In this document: in pieces, positions 1 through 5,046 of the stretch
How positions within the stretch are numbered: position 1 is the first letter of the stretch
How the letters are laid out: every line of letters starts with the position of its first letter
Made by a program: the position numbers and the translations under genes
The notes under the pieces: generated by a model
What the model was told of the DNA's origin: nothing
What the model saw: only the letters and a program-made list of their open reading frames with translations
Database searches by the model: none
Source of the DNA: Candidatus Omnitrophota bacterium
GTDB taxonomy: Bacteria; Omnitrophota; Gorgyraeia; Gygaellales; Profunditerraquicolaceae
Length of the DNA: 5,046 bases
Assembly (NCBI GenBank): GCA_023818905.1
Contig: JAMWDE010000081.1
Location: 1 to 5,046 of the forward strand
Direction of reading: 5' to 3'

Positions 1-167
1 TCGGCCTTTATCCTGATACAATGAAACCAGGGGAAACTTTTATCACTATCGCCAAAGAGGGGAGTACGATTTCGGGTCTGTTTGATGTTATTGCTACTCT
101 TACCTCTATGTGTCTGCAATCAGGCGTACCTTTAAAAACTTTAGTCAGAAAGTTTAAGGATTTAAGA
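1..167 (+). other. nrdJ: Remnant of class II (B12-dependent) ribonucleotide reductase, C-terminal TSCPD-type domain
   Basis: The translated segment from position 3 (GLYPDTMKPGETFITIAKEG, then a GL-D-ATLTS-LQ-GVPL-LV-KF pattern) is the signature found near the C-terminus of NrdJ, the enzyme that reduces ribonucleotides with adenosylcobalamin. Intact NrdJ proteins continue from KF-x3-R with an FEP-type motif and some 30 or more further residues. Here the next residues are LSCDNGIRAD, which belong to a radical SAM protein. The substrate and thiyl-radical catalytic domain would lie left of the window, so I cannot tell whether a full-length nrdJ precedes it. Hand-counted G+C is 62/150 for bases 1-150 against 54/150 for bases 151-300, a difference too small to prove separate origins. 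The domain was recognised from memory of the family, without a profile search. Confidence 0.75.
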
Positions 168-830
168 TTGAGTTGTGATAATGGTATCCGTGCAGATAAA
201 CTGGATAGTGATTTATTGAGAATAATGAAAGAGGCAGGTTTTTTTAGAATAGCCATCGGTGTTGAGGCTGGTAACAACAAAGTCTTAAGGGCGATAAAGA
301 AAAGACAAGACATAGATACAATTAGAAGATTAATCCAGAGTGCCTGGGAGTTAGATTTTGAGGTGGATTTATTCTTTCTGGTAGGTTGTCCTTATGAGAC
401 GTGGGCAGACTTACAGGATTCTTTCAAAATTGCCTTAAGCTATCCTATCAACACAGCGTTCTTTTATAACCCTATTCCATTTCCTAATACAGAGTTGTTT
501 GATTGGATAGAACATAATGGAAGATTATTAAGACAGTATCAGGATTACCTTAATGATTTCCCTATACTTGACAATGAACCTGTATTTGAGACGCCCCAGA
601 TGTCTTTGGACCAGAGAAGAAAGGCCTTAAAGATAGCCTTTGGTGTTAGTCGTATTACAATGCGTCGGTCTTGGAAGAAGAGATTATCCAGATGGGGAAT
701 ATTTGGTAGAGTGATTGCCTCCATTTACACTACTCGCATTATGCAGGATAGAATTTTACGTATTAGATTTTTCAATTTATTGTTTTATAGGTTAGTGAGT
801 ATTACGAGCATATTTTATAGGAATGGCTAA
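1..830 (+). CDS. Chimeric 5'-truncated ORF: NrdJ C-terminal domain joined to C-terminal half of a B12-binding-type radical SAM protein
   Basis: The frame is open to the left edge; the first ATG at 21 is an internal Met, because the codons before it (GLYPDT) continue a recognisable domain. Residues are numbered from that Met. Residues up to ~49 (PGETFITIAKEGSTISGL, then LQSGVPLKTLVRKF) match the TSCPD-type C-terminal domain of adenosylcobalamin-dependent ribonucleotide reductase. From ~50 the protein matches the second half of cobalamin-binding-type radical SAM enzymes: SCDNGIRADKLD (51-62), RIAIGVEAGN (76-85), FFLVGCPYETWADL (118-131), FYNPIPFPNTELFDWIEHNG (148-167) and EPVFETPQMS (186-195). 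The cobalamin-binding domain and the CxxxCxxC motif that holds the 4Fe-4S cluster are absent; a typical member has about 450-550 residues. The C-terminal tail (~217-269) is basic and aromatic. As it stands the product keeps neither the reductase catalytic site nor the radical SAM cluster site, so activity is doubtful. The stop TAA (828-830) overlaps the next gene by 8 bases. The domain calls are confident; whether the join is biological is not. Confidence 0.8.
   Translation, partial: GLYPDTMKPGETFITIAKEGSTISGLFDVIATLTSMCLQSGVPLKTLVRKFKDLRLSCDNGIRADKLDSDLLRIMKEAGFFRIAIGVEAGNNKVLRAIKKRQDIDTIRRLIQSAWELDFEVDLFFLVGCPYETWADLQDSFKIALSYPINTAFFYNPIPFPNTELFDWIEHNGRLLRQYQDYLNDFPILDNEPVFETPQMSLDQRRKALKIAFGVSRITMRRSWKKRLSRWGIFGRVIASIYTTRIMQDRILRIRFFNLLFYRLVSITSIFYRNG
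150..173 (+). other. Probable fusion breakpoint between nrdJ and radical SAM coding sequence
   Basis: The codons here read KFKDLRLS. KFKDLR fits the end of the NrdJ TSCPD domain (LVxKFxxxR). DLRLSCDNGIRAD fits the strand before the conserved NGIRAD loop of B12-type radical SAM proteins. The two families therefore overlap in roughly DLRL, and the exact breakpoint is hidden in about a dozen bases (AAGGATTTAAGATT, 156-169). The reading frame is preserved across the join. A shared short word like this is what either microhomology-mediated recombination or an assembly join on a short overlap would leave. The interval is inferred from family patterns, not from an alignment. Confidence 0.6.
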
Positions 831-1662
831 ATTATTGGTCTCTATAATTATACCTTACCAGGCCAAATCAGAAAAAATAGATGAATTGTTAAAGGACCTA
901 TCCAATCAGAAGACCTCCTTTGAGACAGAGATTATTCCTGTGCAGGATGTGACTCCTGCGGGTAAGGCAAGGAATATAGGAGCTCGCAGGGCAAAAGGTG
1001 AGATTCTGGTTTTTCTGGATAGTGATTTGCGTTTAGGACACGAAGCAGTTTTGGAGAATCTAGTAAATTCTCTTCTAAGGCATAATAACTTAGGTATAGT
1101 TTCTGGCTCCATACGCATACCTCCATACACCTCTAAGTTTCAGAAGCGTTATACGCAGGAGATTCCTCATTCCCAAACTCCTGTGGTGGACAAGTTGACT
1201 GAGGTAGCAGTGGCTACCTCAGCCTGCTGCGTTATATATAAAAAATTATTTTTAGAAATAGGCGGTTTCAACGAATTTCTCCCGCGGGGCCAAGACCCAG
1301 AGTTGTGTTGGCGTCTAAGAAAGAAAGGTTATCTCACGGCCTTGGCTCCTTTCTGTTGGTGTTATCATCCCCAACCAGATAATATGGCAGAACTCATAAG
1401 GATCCATTTCAGGAATGGCTTATCTACCGGTATCGTGGATTATTTCTGGCCAGATTTAAATATAGATATTGACCCTAAAGGAATATTCTATATTTCAGAA
1501 AGAAAAACCAAATCTTATAGGATAGCAAGGTATATAATAGCAATGCTAAAGGCAATTATCAGGTGCGAGATTCTTTTATTTTCTTCAAAAAGCATTTATC
1601 TTTTTGGATATCTGTATGGATTTTTGAAATGTAGAATATGGAAAACAAAATCAGCTCCTTAG
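823..1662 (+). CDS. GT2 family glycosyltransferase (GT-A fold)
   Basis: A 279-residue inverting glycosyltransferase, expected to transfer a sugar from a nucleotide-sugar donor onto a growing surface glycan at the cytoplasmic face of the membrane. It opens with the nucleotide-binding strand VSIIIPYQ (6-13), followed by PAGKARNIGARRAKGEILVF (45-64) and the DxD-type metal/nucleotide site DSD (66-68). The acceptor-side motif GGFNEFLPRGQDPELCWRL (147-165) carries the acidic residues D158 and E160, where GT2 enzymes keep the ED catalytic-base motif. The tail from ~231 is hydrophobic and basic, suggesting peripheral membrane contact rather than clear membrane spans. The length is normal for the family. 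ATG 823 is the only usable start after an in-frame TGA at 796-798. AGGA (819-822) abuts the ATG too closely to be a normal ribosome site, so coupling to the upstream gene, which it overlaps by 8 bases, is likely. The sugar specificity cannot be read from the sequence. Confidence 0.93.
   Translation: MAKLLVSIIIPYQAKSEKIDELLKDLSNQKTSFETEIIPVQDVTPAGKARNIGARRAKGEILVFLDSDLRLGHEAVLENLVNSLLRHNNLGIVSGSIRIPPYTSKFQKRYTQEIPHSQTPVVDKLTEVAVATSACCVIYKKLFLEIGGFNEFLPRGQDPELCWRLRKKGYLTALAPFCWCYHPQPDNMAELIRIHFRNGLSTGIVDYFWPDLNIDIDPKGIFYISERKTKSYRIARYIIAMLKAIIRCEILLFSSKSIYLFGYLYGFLKCRIWKTKSAP
1199..1222 (+). repeat. Perfect inverted repeat (10-bp stem, 4-nt loop) inside the GT2 gene
   Basis: The left arm CTGAGGTAGC (1199-1208) and right arm GCTACCTCAG (1213-1222) are exact reverse complements around the loop AGTG (1209-1212). 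The transcript could form a strong hairpin. No T-run follows, so it does not look like an intrinsic terminator, and it lies well inside the coding sequence (residues LTEVAVAT), far from either end. It may be fortuitous; a functional role is speculative. Confidence 0.7.
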
Positions 1663-2705
1663 AACCCAAAAAAATTTTGATTGTAGATTTGGGAGGAATA
1701 GGTGATATTGTATTATCTATTCCTGCACTTAAGGCACTGCGTAGGAGGTTTAATCAGGCAGTAATATGTATGTTGGTAGTTAGGCGTGTCTGTGATTTAG
1801 TTGAGTCTTTCTCTTACATAGATGAGGTTTACACTCTTTATAAGGATAAGCGACATATCCTCTTTGACTTAACGACGTTGCATCTATTACGCAAGAAGAA
1901 TTTTGACTTGGCAATCAATATGCGTACCATTGTTTCTAAGGCAGGCGCTAAGAAAATTAAATTTATTCTAGATATAATTAATCCGAGATTAAGAGTAGGT
2001 AGAGATACGGATAGTCTAGGGTATTTTTTTGACATAAAGATCCCAGAGACATATTTAGCTAAAAAGCATGAGATGGATTACCATATAGACACTGCTTTGG
2101 CTTTAGGGGTTGAGGTAAAAGACAGAAGCATAACCTTGGATATACCACAGGAAGCTAGTTTAAGACTAAAGGATGTCTTAGCAGGTTACAGTATAACTGA
2201 TAATGATACAGTTGTGGGTATCCATCCTGGAGGTATGCCCTCTCGGCGTTGGCCTATAGAAAGATTTGCAGAGGCAATGCAACAGCTCCATCGTAATTTA
2301 AACTGTAAGTTTGTTGTCACTGGTAGCAAGTCCGAGATATCTTTGGTAAATAGACTTATAGAGATCAGTCGGATTTCGGTTTTAAATATGGCAGGCAAGT
2401 CAAATCTTAAAGAATTGATAGCCTTAATAAAATACTGTGATGTTTTTATTTCCAACGATACAGGACCTATGCATATCGCCGCTGCCTTAAAAATTCCCCT
2501 GGTAGCAATCTTAGGTGCCGGTGATTTTGTGCGATACAACCCCAGAAGTATCTCAGACAAAACCGTGGTTTTATATAAAAAGAGAGAGTGCTCTCCTTGT
2601 GAACGTTTTAGATGTAAGACATTGGATTGTCTAAAGAGCATTACCCCTGCGGAGGTTGTAGGGGCAGTAAGTAGTCTGTTAAAGAAAACAGTTCAGCCTT
2701 CTTAA
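1638..2705 (+). CDS. GT9 family glycosyltransferase (ADP-heptose:LPS heptosyltransferase-like)
   Basis: A 355-residue GT-B fold protein of the WaaC/WaaF family, which transfers heptose or a related sugar to the lipopolysaccharide core or another surface glycan in the cytoplasm. The N-terminal domain starts with KKILIVDLGGIGDIVLSIPA (11-30). D23 in the GGIGD loop corresponds to the proposed catalytic Asp13 of E. coli WaaC. The C-terminal nucleotide-sugar domain carries GIHPGG (194-199) with RRWPIERFAEAM (203-214), then the signature SNDTGPMHIAAAL (272-284) and LVAILGAGDFVRYNP (288-302). A cysteine-rich tail CSPCERFRC...DCL (C318, C321, C326, C331) is common in non-enterobacterial GT9 proteins. 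The length is typical. The start is fixed by an in-frame TAG at 1632-1634 just upstream of ATG 1638, giving a 25-base overlap with the GT2 gene and suggesting coupled translation. The family call is firm; heptose as donor is only an inference, since many GT9 members have unknown specificity. Confidence 0.94.
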   Translation: MENKISSLEPKKILIVDLGGIGDIVLSIPALKALRRRFNQAVICMLVVRRVCDLVESFSYIDEVYTLYKDKRHILFDLTTLHLLRKKNFDLAINMRTIVSKAGAKKIKFILDIINPRLRVGRDTDSLGYFFDIKIPETYLAKKHEMDYHIDTALALGVEVKDRSITLDIPQEASLRLKDVLAGYSITDNDTVVGIHPGGMPSRRWPIERFAEAMQQLHRNLNCKFVVTGSKSEISLVNRLIEISRISVLNMAGKSNLKELIALIKYCDVFISNDTGPMHIAAALKIPLVAILGAGDFVRYNPRSISDKTVVLYKKRECSPCERFRCKTLDCLKSITPAEVVGAVSSLLKKTVQPS

Positions 2706-2709
2706 TATC

Positions 2710-4356
2710 ATGTTAAAGGATATCGCATTGATTATCCCTTCAGGAATAATATACCTTGCATTTATCCTTCCGCAGATAACCAGAGTACACACCTCAGATG
2801 AATTATGCTGGTTGATGAATGGGATAAGATGCTTATCTGGTAAACCCGTCTTTGCCTATTCGCCTTGGCTTTATAGTTGGCTAATCTCCATCCCTATGAG
2901 GATATGGGGGATTAATGATATTTCTGTCAGGTTGATAGGAATAGTCTCAGTCTATCTCAGCTTGTTTTTGATCTATCTTCTTATAAAACAGATGTATAAA
3001 AATAAGAGGCAAGTAAGCTTATTCATACTGATAGCTAACTTGTTATACGTTACACATCCTATGGTAATTCAAGGTTCATTGATTGTGGATATAGATAATA
3101 CCATAATGACTCCAGCTTTTCTATTTCTAATCTATAGTCTTTTAAGATTGGGTCATTGGCATAGGTCTAAATTTATTTTAGCCATTCTTTCTACAGTTAT
3201 ATTTCTTTGGACCAAGCTTACCGCTGTATTTCTATTTATTGGTTTGGCTACTCTAGTAGGTTATCTTACAGGTAAGGATGAAATAAGAATATCTTTATTA
3301 TTTAGGGTGTTTTTTACAGGCATAGTGATATTTATGCTGTCATGGGTTGTACTGAGCGGAATCTTTGGTTATAGCGTTAAATTCACTATAGATTACACCC
3401 TGAGGCGTTTAGGTGTAGGCTTATTACATCCCCTTAGAGACATCACTGTGCTCTTTTCTAATCTGACTCATCTGACAGTATGGTTTTCTCCTTATCTTCT
3501 GTTAGCGTTATTTATATTATTAATCCGCATGAATTGGATGTATCTATTGAAGTATTACCTTGGCATAGGAATCATCTCCCTGTTGTGCTATCTGGTTTTA
3601 ACTCCTTTAGAGCAAGGGTTTCCTAAGTACTATATACCAATTGTAGGATTTGCCTCTATTCTGATGGCTGATGAAATCTATAGTTTTATCTCCAACTTGA
3701 ATCCAAGAAGATTTCTACTTATCTTTCTGATGGCCATTGTCTTGGTGCTTTATTTTTACTTTGTGCCAGGAGATATTATCTATAGCCTAAGGTATCAACT
3801 CAGAAAAGCATTTGCTATGATAGGATCAAATAATGGCAATATTATTATATGCCTTACAAGGCAGTATGTTTTATATTTTTTACCTTTACCCATAATCTTG
3901 TTTGTTTTTAAATATATATTGAAACTAAAGGATAGAGTTTTTTTGTTGGTTCTTATTTTTTTAGGCCTGGCAGGAAATCTAGCTCTTTCTATTCAACAGG
4001 CAAAGGCAGATTATCTTACTAATTATGCCTATGGAGAAAGAAAAACTAGAGAATTGGTTGAGTTCTTAAAGGAAAGGGTGTCTGCAAAAGACAAGATTGT
4101 TTCTGCTTCACATATTTTATATTATCTAGATAGATACAGTGACCTTATTCCTGTATCGGCCTGGAGCGATAAAGACCTATTTTTTAGAATCACAAGAGAT
4201 AATGATGTTGGATTTTTAGTTTATAGTATCACTTCTAATTCGTTGAAGAGTTATAAAAATATTTTTAATGATGCCCAAATCAGAGAATATCTTAAGAGTA
4301 ATTTTAGAGAGATGCAGTTCGGTGAGCATACTGTTTGGATAAGAGCAGATAGATGA
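2710..4356 (+). CDS. Polytopic PMT/ArnT-like glycosyltransferase (GT39/GT83 type)
   Basis: A 548-residue integral membrane protein with a GT-C architecture. Members of this superfamily move a sugar from a polyprenyl-phosphate carrier to lipid, glycan or protein acceptors on the outer face of the inner membrane. The first span is ~5-22. The following loop holds the acidic pair in HTSDELCWL (D30, E31), the position of the conserved catalytic Asp/Glu of the first periplasmic loop in PMT and ArnT enzymes. A second acidic loop motif lies at IVDIDNTIMTPAF (125-137), and KYYIPIVGFASILMA (306-320) resembles the family's later (R/K)Y-x2-P membrane motif. By eye there are about 11-12 spans, including ~73-94, 102-118, 196-219, 258-273, 279-299, 334-352, 385-402 and 409-428. 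Residues ~430-548 form a soluble tail, probably periplasmic. ATG 2710 is the first start after an in-frame TAA at 2680-2682 and lies 4 bases past the previous stop; no clear Shine-Dalgarno is visible. The acceptor and sugar are unknown, and assignment to GT39 rather than GT83 is uncertain. Confidence 0.85.
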   Translation: MLKDIALIIPSGIIYLAFILPQITRVHTSDELCWLMNGIRCLSGKPVFAYSPWLYSWLISIPMRIWGINDISVRLIGIVSVYLSLFLIYLLIKQMYKNKRQVSLFILIANLLYVTHPMVIQGSLIVDIDNTIMTPAFLFLIYSLLRLGHWHRSKFILAILSTVIFLWTKLTAVFLFIGLATLVGYLTGKDEIRISLLFRVFFTGIVIFMLSWVVLSGIFGYSVKFTIDYTLRRLGVGLLHPLRDITVLFSNLTHLTVWFSPYLLLALFILLIRMNWMYLLKYYLGIGIISLLCYLVLTPLEQGFPKYYIPIVGFASILMADEIYSFISNLNPRRFLLIFLMAIVLVLYFYFVPGDIIYSLRYQLRKAFAMIGSNNGNIIICLTRQYVLYFLPLPIILFVFKYILKLKDRVFLLVLIFLGLAGNLALSIQQAKADYLTNYAYGERKTRELVEFLKERVSAKDKIVSASHILYYLDRYSDLIPVSAWSDKDLFFRITRDNDVGFLVYSITSNSLKSYKNIFNDAQIREYLKSNFREMQFGEHTVWIRADR

Positions 4357-4994
4357 TTAAAACCATATATAATTGGCTTTACAGATCGGTTTATTATAAG
4401 AGAGATAATATGATAGGATATTGGCAGGAAAGAGTAAGGATGGCTGGGCTTTATCTATGCAATTCTAATACGGGCAGGATATTAGAGATAGGATGCGGGT
4501 TAGGGTTGTTCTTAGATAAGATATTACGGAGCAGGCCTCGATTGAATATCTTTGGTATAGATAGTTCTATAGAGATTATATCAGAAGCAAAAAGACGTCT
4601 AGGAGATAAGGCCAGCCTAATTCAGGCAGATGCAATGAGGTCCCCATTTTTAGATAACATATTTGATTCTGTTGTATGCATTAATCTGCTATACAACTTA
4701 TCCAAAGAAGAATCCTACATAGCATTAAAAGAGGCAATTAGAGTATGTAAGATAAATGGGGAAATTGTATTTGAGATAAGAAACAGTTTAAATCTTTTAG
4801 TTAAACTTAAATACAAATTGACAAGATACTATGACCCTACAGCGGTTGTGCACCCTTTGATTACACATAATTCCCAGGAGGTAATTAACTTTTTAGAAAC
4901 GCATGGCTGTAAGGTTATTGACAGGGTAAATATCGGCTTTCCCAGGAATAGATTTGCTCCAATTATAGTTTTGAAGATAAAGAAGTATAGATAA
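4353..4994 (+). CDS. Class I SAM-dependent methyltransferase
   Basis: A 213-residue Rossmann-fold methyltransferase that would transfer a methyl group from S-adenosylmethionine. The glycan context suggests a sugar hydroxyl or other glycan group as acceptor, but nothing in the sequence fixes it. Motif I is RILEIGCGLGLFLDKI (42-57), with the E/DxGxGxG loop as EIGCGLG. The acidic residue ending strand 2 is D70 in FGIDSSIE (67-74). Motif II/III is IQADAMRSPF (90-99), with D93 expected near the adenine. FDSVVCINLLYNL (104-116) is the post-I/motif IV strand of the Methyltransf_11/25 type. The short leading region (1-40) is basic and aromatic (YNWLYRSVYYKRDNM). ATG 4353 overlaps the previous stop as ATGA. 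An in-frame TAG at 4350-4352 rules out any earlier start, and AAGAG (4341-4345) is a weak ribosome site at suitable distance. No signal peptide or membrane span is seen, so it should be cytoplasmic. The length is usual for a stand-alone enzyme. Confidence 0.92.
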   Translation: MIKTIYNWLYRSVYYKRDNMIGYWQERVRMAGLYLCNSNTGRILEIGCGLGLFLDKILRSRPRLNIFGIDSSIEIISEAKRRLGDKASLIQADAMRSPFLDNIFDSVVCINLLYNLSKEESYIALKEAIRVCKINGEIVFEIRNSLNLLVKLKYKLTRYYDPTAVVHPLITHNSQEVINFLETHGCKVIDRVNIGFPRNRFAPIIVLKIKKYR

Positions 4995-4995
4995 G

Positions 4996-5046
4996 ATGAT
5001 AAGAAGACTGCCTATCGTATCCTTGCCGGTTGATCTGGTTTCTCTA
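4996..5046 (+). CDS. Start of a further gene, truncated by the window edge
   Basis: An ATG at 4996, one base after the methyltransferase stop, opens a frame that stays open to the right edge (17 codons, beginning MIRRLPIVSLPVDLVSL). An in-frame TAA at 4978-4980 makes this the first possible start. The tight spacing matches every other junction in the window, which is the main reason to believe it is a real gene. The LPVDLVS stretch faintly recalls the first strand of WecG/TagA/CpsF (GT26) glycosyltransferases (GVPVDxxxxxEA), which would suit the locus, but 17 residues are far too few to assign a family. Confidence 0.6.
   Translation, partial: MIRRLPIVSLPVDLVSL

Noticed and set aside
21..23. 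ATG at 21 as the true start of the first gene
   Set aside because: The codons before it (GLYPDT, with TC before that compatible with a preceding Val) continue the NrdJ-type domain without a stop to the window edge, so the gene begins further left.
8..313. 101-codon open frame on the minus strand opposite the chimeric ORF
   Set aside because: It lies antisense to recognisable NrdJ and radical SAM coding sequence, has no family features, and spans the junction of the two parts. It is a shadow frame.
783..821. Nine-base direct repeat TTTTATAGG at 783-791 and 813-821, just before the GT2 start
   Set aside because: The copies are exactly 30 bases apart in the same frame and both encode an FYR tripeptide in a basic, aromatic tail. 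They are short, AT-rich and likely to arise by chance; not a convincing operator.
942..959. Inverted repeat GCAGGA...TCCTGC with a six-base loop
   Set aside because: A 6-bp stem is expected several times by chance in 5 kb, and it lies inside conserved GT2 coding sequence with no T-run.
906..1130. Two minus-strand open frames of 74 and 64 codons inside the GT2 gene
   Set aside because: Both are opposite the DxD-containing core of the glycosyltransferase and have no recognisable content.
2584..2595. GAGAG/CTCTC palindrome in the GT9 gene
   Set aside because: The two-base loop is too tight for a stable hairpin, and the sequence simply encodes residues around the first cysteine of the Cys-rich tail.
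2186..2641. 151-codon open frame on the minus strand within the GT9 gene
   Set aside because: The + strand here encodes the conserved GT9 nucleotide-sugar domain. The antisense translation shows no recognisable motif, so it is a by-product of codon use.
2706..2709. Possible promoter or terminator between the GT9 and GT39-like genes
   Set aside because: Only four bases separate the genes, and I see no hairpin with a T-run or a convincing -35/-10 pair around them.

Overview
The window is 5,046 bases of AT-rich bacterial DNA (116 G+C in the first 300 bases by hand count). It is packed with genes on the + strand only: one gene cut by the left edge, four complete genes and one gene start cut by the right edge. 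Neighbouring genes overlap or are 1-4 bases apart, so the whole stretch reads as the interior of one operon. I see no promoter, terminator, RNA gene, mobile element or CRISPR array, and no non-coding gap longer than 4 bases. The content is that of a cell-surface glycan locus (lipopolysaccharide core, O-antigen or exopolysaccharide). The GT9 heptosyltransferase-family gene leans towards a Gram-negative-type envelope. AT-rich coding, a cobalamin-type radical SAM half-gene and a class II (B12) ribonucleotide reductase fragment would fit an uncultured anaerobe, for example an Omnitrophota-like lineage, but this placement is only a guess.

Layout. Positions 1-830 are an open frame that continues off the left edge. 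Its first ~50 codons match the C-terminal TSCPD-type domain of adenosylcobalamin-dependent ribonucleotide reductase (NrdJ). From about position 160 it becomes, in frame, the C-terminal half of a B12-binding-type radical SAM protein. Positions 823-1662 encode a GT2 glycosyltransferase, 1638-2705 a GT9 (ADP-heptose:LPS heptosyltransferase-like) glycosyltransferase, 2710-4356 a polytopic PMT/ArnT-like (GT39/GT83) membrane glycosyltransferase, and 4353-4994 a class I SAM-dependent methyltransferase. A further gene starts at 4996 and runs off the right edge.

How they may work together (inference): GT2 and GT9 would extend a lipid-anchored saccharide on the cytoplasmic face using nucleotide-activated sugars. 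The membrane GT39-like enzyme would add a sugar from a polyprenyl-phosphate donor on the outer face of the inner membrane. The methyltransferase would methylate a sugar or other part of the glycan. The radical SAM gene at the head of the run would normally be a tailoring enzyme, but here its iron-sulfur-binding half is missing.

The most noteworthy observation is the in-frame NrdJ/radical SAM chimera at about 150-173. It is either a genuine gene fusion or rearrangement, or a metagenome assembly join, and it deserves checking before either half is annotated. The four complete genes look intact and ordinary for such loci. I did not find convincing evidence of a new system beyond the chimera.
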